Assembly: GCA_030642565.1 (NCBI GenBank)
Contig: DAOWNM010000104.1
Location: 1 to 8,693 of the forward strand
Direction: 5' to 3'
Length of the DNA stretch: 8,693 bases
Origin: Bacteroidota bacterium
GTDB taxonomy: Bacteria > Bacteroidota > Bacteroidia > Bacteroidales > GCA-2748055
Shown here: positions 5,947 to 8,693 of the stretch, piece by piece
Position numbering within the stretch: position 1 is the first letter of the stretch
Layout: each line of letters opens with the position of its first letter
Made by a program: the position numbers and the translations under genes
The notes under the pieces: model-generated
Databases searched by the model: none
Told to the model about the DNA's origin: nothing
Seen by the model: only the letters and a program-made list of their open reading frames with translations

Positions 5947-7287
5947 ATGCGTATTGTAATTGCCGGAGCTGGCGAAGTCGGAACACACCTGGCGAAGATG
6001 CTCAGTCATGAGGAACACGACCTGGTTGTTATGGATAACGATGGCGATCGCCTGAAGACCATTGGAAGCACACTGGATGTGTTGACTATTGAAGGTAATG
6101 CTAACTCCATTGCCCACCTGAAGGAGACGAAAATTGGGAAGGCCGATCTGTTTATCAGTGTCACCTCTTCGGAAGATGTTAATGTAAATTCGGCCATTCT
6201 CAGTAAAAGGCTCGGAGCCAAAAAGACCATTGCCAGAATTGATAACCAGGAGTATCTCCTACCTGCTAACAAAGAGATTTTTGAAAACCTGGGTATAGAT
6301 TATATGATCTATCCCGAAAAGATTGCTGCACGTGAGATTGTGGGATTGCTTTCTGAGACAGGTAGTACAGAGGTGGTTGAGTTTGGAGGTGGAAAACTCC
6401 ATATGTATGTGATCAGGCTTGACGAGGATGCTCCTATTATCAATAAAACGCTGCGGGAACTTGCCCCAGGCGATGATAGTCTGGAATACAGGGCGGTGGC
6501 CATTACCAGGCGGGCACAAACTATTGTACCCTCAGGGGATGACCGGTTTGAAAATGGCGACCTGGTTTATGTAATCAGCAGCCGGACGGGATTGAAACAG
6601 TTATACAAATACTCAGGAAAGAAGCAGTTCGAGGTACGCGATATCATGATTCTGGGAGGAAGCCGGATTGGAAGGAAAACAGCCGATGCCCTGGGGAAAC
6701 AGCACTATGTGAAACTCATAGAGAAAGACCGTCAGCGGAGTTATACACTCTCGAACATTCTGAGTAATACACTGGTTATCAATGGGGATGGTACCGATAT
6801 GGAGTTGTTACGCCAGGAGGGGTTGGAAAAAATGGATGCCTTTATTGCAGTAACAGGGAACGCAGAGACCAATATACTCTCCTGTCTGCTGGCCAAGCAC
6901 CTGGGCGTGAAAAGAACCATTGCCGAGGTAGAGAACATGGACTATATCCACCTGGCCGAAAATATTGGTGTGGATACCATCATCAACAAAAAACTGATTA
7001 CTGCCAGCCGGATCTTCCGGTTTACCATGTCGGAAGAGGTATCAAGCATCAAATGTCTAACAGGTACAGCAGCTGAGGTGATGGAGTTCATAGTGAAACC
7101 TGATGCACCTGCCACTAAAGGGTCACTGGCAGAGATTGATTTTCCACGGGAGGCCATTATCGGTGGTGTGATCAGGGGAAAGAATGCATTCATTGCCCAT
7201 GGAGAAACGCATATTAAACCTTACGACCGCGTGGTGGTTTTTGCCCTGTCAGGAGTGATCCAGACCATTGGTAAGTTTTTCAACTAG
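5947..7287 (+). CDS. trkA: Trk potassium uptake system NAD-binding regulatory subunit TrkA
   Basis: TrkA is the cytoplasmic ring subunit that binds NAD(H) and nucleotides and gates the TrkH potassium channel. The 446 residues form the usual duplicated arrangement: RCK-N 1 (GAGEVG at residues 7-12, with the ribose-binding acidic residue D30), RCK-C 1 (about 140-225), RCK-N 2 starting near 232, and RCK-C 2 (about 370-446). The second nucleotide fold reads GGSRIG (237-242), with serine where the middle glycine of GxGxxG would be. The length is normal for a two-repeat TrkA. The 69-base gap after comEC holds an AT-rich stretch with seven T residues (5933-5939) but no good hairpin and no full TAnnTTTG, so whether trkA has its own promoter is open. 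trkH begins 6 bases after its stop, so the two are almost certainly co-transcribed. Confidence 0.97.
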   Translation: MRIVIAGAGEVGTHLAKMLSHEEHDLVVMDNDGDRLKTIGSTLDVLTIEGNANSIAHLKETKIGKADLFISVTSSEDVNVNSAILSKRLGAKKTIARIDNQEYLLPANKEIFENLGIDYMIYPEKIAAREIVGLLSETGSTEVVEFGGGKLHMYVIRLDEDAPIINKTLRELAPGDDSLEYRAVAITRRAQTIVPSGDDRFENGDLVYVISSRTGLKQLYKYSGKKQFEVRDIMILGGSRIGRKTADALGKQHYVKLIEKDRQRSYTLSNILSNTLVINGDGTDMELLRQEGLEKMDAFIAVTGNAETNILSCLLAKHLGVKRTIAEVENMDYIHLAENIGVDTIINKKLITASRIFRFTMSEEVSSIKCLTGTAAEVMEFIVKPDAPATKGSLAEIDFPREAIIGGVIRGKNAFIAHGETHIKPYDRVVVFALSGVIQTIGKFFN

Positions 7288-7293
7288 GAACTG

Positions 7294-8693
7294 ATGCTGA
7301 ACCACAGAACCATTGTCCGGATCTTAGGTTTGATTTTGATCACTGAAGGGTTCTTCATGTGGCTTACGCTCCCCGTGTCGCTAATATTTGGGGAGAAGGA
7401 TTTTGTGCAGTTTCTGCTGTCAGGTGCCATTACCATATTTGTTGGTCTGGCGGCCTACCTGCCGGTAAGAAAAACCGATCTGGAAGTGAACCGGAGGGAT
7501 GGCTATGTTATCGTAACAGGAGCATGGATCCTCTTTTCACTTTTCGGAACCCTGCCGTTCCTGCTCACCCGATCTATTCCCAGCTTTACAGATGCATTTT
7601 TCGAGACCATTTCAGGTTTTACCACCACCGGGGCTTCCATTCTGAATAACATCGAGGAGCTCTCACATGCTGTTCTTTTCTGGAGGAGCCTGATACAGTG
7701 GCTGGGGGGGATGGGAATAATTCTGCTTACATTGCTTCTGCTGCCTTTCCTGGGAATAGGAGGAATGCAGCTATTTTCAGCCGAGGTGCCAAGCCCCACA
7801 CCCGATAAGCTCCATCCGCATGTGAAGGACACTGCCAAACGTTTGTGGTTGATCTATCTGGTCTTTACTTTTGTTGAGACCCTGTTGCTCTGGGCCGGTG
7901 AAATGGAGCTGTACGATGCCATTTGTCATTCGCTGACCACCATGGCTACAGGTGGGTACTCCACCAAGCAGGCCAGTATTGCATACTGGAACTCTCCCTA
8001 TATCCATTATGTGATTACCCTGTTTATGTTTCTGGCGGGAACTAACTTTACGCTGGCCTATTTTGGAATGCATGGGCAGTTCAGGAAGATATGGTTGAAC
8101 GAGGAGTTTAGATGGTACTTCGGATTTATCGGTGGATTTACCCTGGTGATAACGCTTGGACTCTTCTTTACAGGCGGGGGTGGATTTGAGCTGGCCTTTC
8201 GGAATGCCATTTTCCAGGTGGTCTCCATCATTACCACCACAGGCTATGTCACAGCCGATTATTTGCAATGGACCCCGTGGCTCATTGTACTTATTTTTAC
8301 ATTGATGTTTTTTGGGGGATCGGCAGGTTCCACAGGGGGTGGCCCCAAGATTATGCGAATTGTGGTTATGTTGAAAAACTCTACCCAGGAGCTGAAACGG
8401 ATGATTCACCCCAATGCCGTGATTCCTGTCAGACTCAATAAAATGGCAGTAGAGGAGTCGGTGGTCACCAGTGTACTGGCTTTTATGGCATTTTATGGCA
8501 TCATCGCTGTGATCTCCATGACAGTAATGTCGATTCTTGGAAGCGACCTGAATACCTCAGTTGGTGCAGTGGTAGCCACCCTGGGAAATATTGGTCCGGG
8601 TATCGGCAAAGTGGGACCGGCCCTGAATTATTCGGAGATCCATGTGGCGGGCAAATGGTTTCTCTCCTTCCTGATGCTGGTAGGCAGATTGGA
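7294..8693 (+). CDS. trkH: Trk potassium uptake channel subunit TrkH, C-terminus cut by window edge
   Basis: TrkH is the inner-membrane K+ translocating subunit, a pseudo-tetramer of four membrane-loop-membrane repeats. 466 codons are visible from ATG 7294 and the frame is still open at the right edge; the family is about 480-490 residues, so only a short tail is missing. All four selectivity-filter segments are present: TTTGAS (110-115), ATGGYS (218-223), TTTGYVT (314-320) and GNIGPG (431-436), each with its filter glycine. The third repeat carries the intramembrane gating loop GGSAGSTGGG at 341-350, here followed by P351-K352 where I recall an Ile or Val as more common. The start is set by trkA stopping 6 bases upstream; an AGGAA at 7286-7290 sits close before the ATG and may act as a weak ribosome site. 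Together with trkA it makes a complete Trk system. Confidence 0.97.
   Translation, partial: MLNHRTIVRILGLILITEGFFMWLTLPVSLIFGEKDFVQFLLSGAITIFVGLAAYLPVRKTDLEVNRRDGYVIVTGAWILFSLFGTLPFLLTRSIPSFTDAFFETISGFTTTGASILNNIEELSHAVLFWRSLIQWLGGMGIILLTLLLLPFLGIGGMQLFSAEVPSPTPDKLHPHVKDTAKRLWLIYLVFTFVETLLLWAGEMELYDAICHSLTTMATGGYSTKQASIAYWNSPYIHYVITLFMFLAGTNFTLAYFGMHGQFRKIWLNEEFRWYFGFIGGFTLVITLGLFFTGGGGFELAFRNAIFQVVSIITTTGYVTADYLQWTPWLIVLIFTLMFFGGSAGSTGGGPKIMRIVVMLKNSTQELKRMIHPNAVIPVRLNKMAVEESVVTSVLAFMAFYGIIAVISMTVMSILGSDLNTSVGAVVATLGNIGPGIGKVGPALNYSEIHVAGKWFLSFLMLVGRL

Noticed and set aside
7777..8409. 210-residue open frame on the - strand inside trkH
   Set aside because: The + strand encodes TrkH filter motifs throughout this stretch; the antisense protein is low-complexity in type and matches nothing I know.
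1..8693. A new defence, mobile or biosynthetic system
   Set aside because: Every gene of normal length falls into a known housekeeping, metabolic, uptake or transport family, spacing is ordinary, and there are no repeats, integrase, transposase or unassigned gene cluster.

Overview
This looks like ordinary chromosome from a member of the Bacteroidota, probably an anaerobe. The evidence is a pyruvate:ferredoxin oxidoreductase of the single-chain type, proteins that read like Bacteroidota versions of RuvX, peptide deformylase, ComEC and TrkA/TrkH, almost no Shine-Dalgarno sequences, and several matches to the Bacteroidota promoter element TAnnTTTG. Base composition is near even and similar across the genes. 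I see no rRNA, tRNA, transposon, phage gene, CRISPR array or sign of recent transfer. The assignment to phylum is inference from protein style; I would not name a genus.

Layout: (1) 1-1411, the C-terminal 469 residues of nifJ, cut by the left edge and closed by a strong intrinsic terminator. (2) 1491-2516, ruvX and def on the + strand, two housekeeping genes (Holliday junction resolvase-like nuclease and peptide deformylase) 36 bp apart. ruvX has no usable ATG and must begin at a TTG. (3) 2597-3604 on the - strand, a dihydroorotate dehydrogenase-like flavoprotein that lacks the recognisable catalytic motif of true DHODs; it converges on def. (4) 3605-3735, a 131-bp divergent promoter region. 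(5) 3736-5877, comEC, a membrane DNA-uptake channel whose C-terminal part looks like a metallo-beta-lactamase fold without metal ligands. (6) 5947-8693, trkA and trkH, a potassium uptake pair 6 bp apart; trkH runs off the right edge and is complete except for its last residues.

How they work together: trkA and trkH form one functional unit, with the NAD-binding gating subunit made just before the channel subunit. ruvX and def are likely co-transcribed but functionally separate. nifJ and the DHOD-like gene may be linked through redox metabolism, which is a guess from proximity. comEC stands alone. I found no convincing new multi-gene system here. The points most worth a second look are the terminator/promoter overlap before ruvX, its TTG start, the altered active-site motif of the DHOD-like protein, and the apparently inactive C-terminal domain of ComEC.
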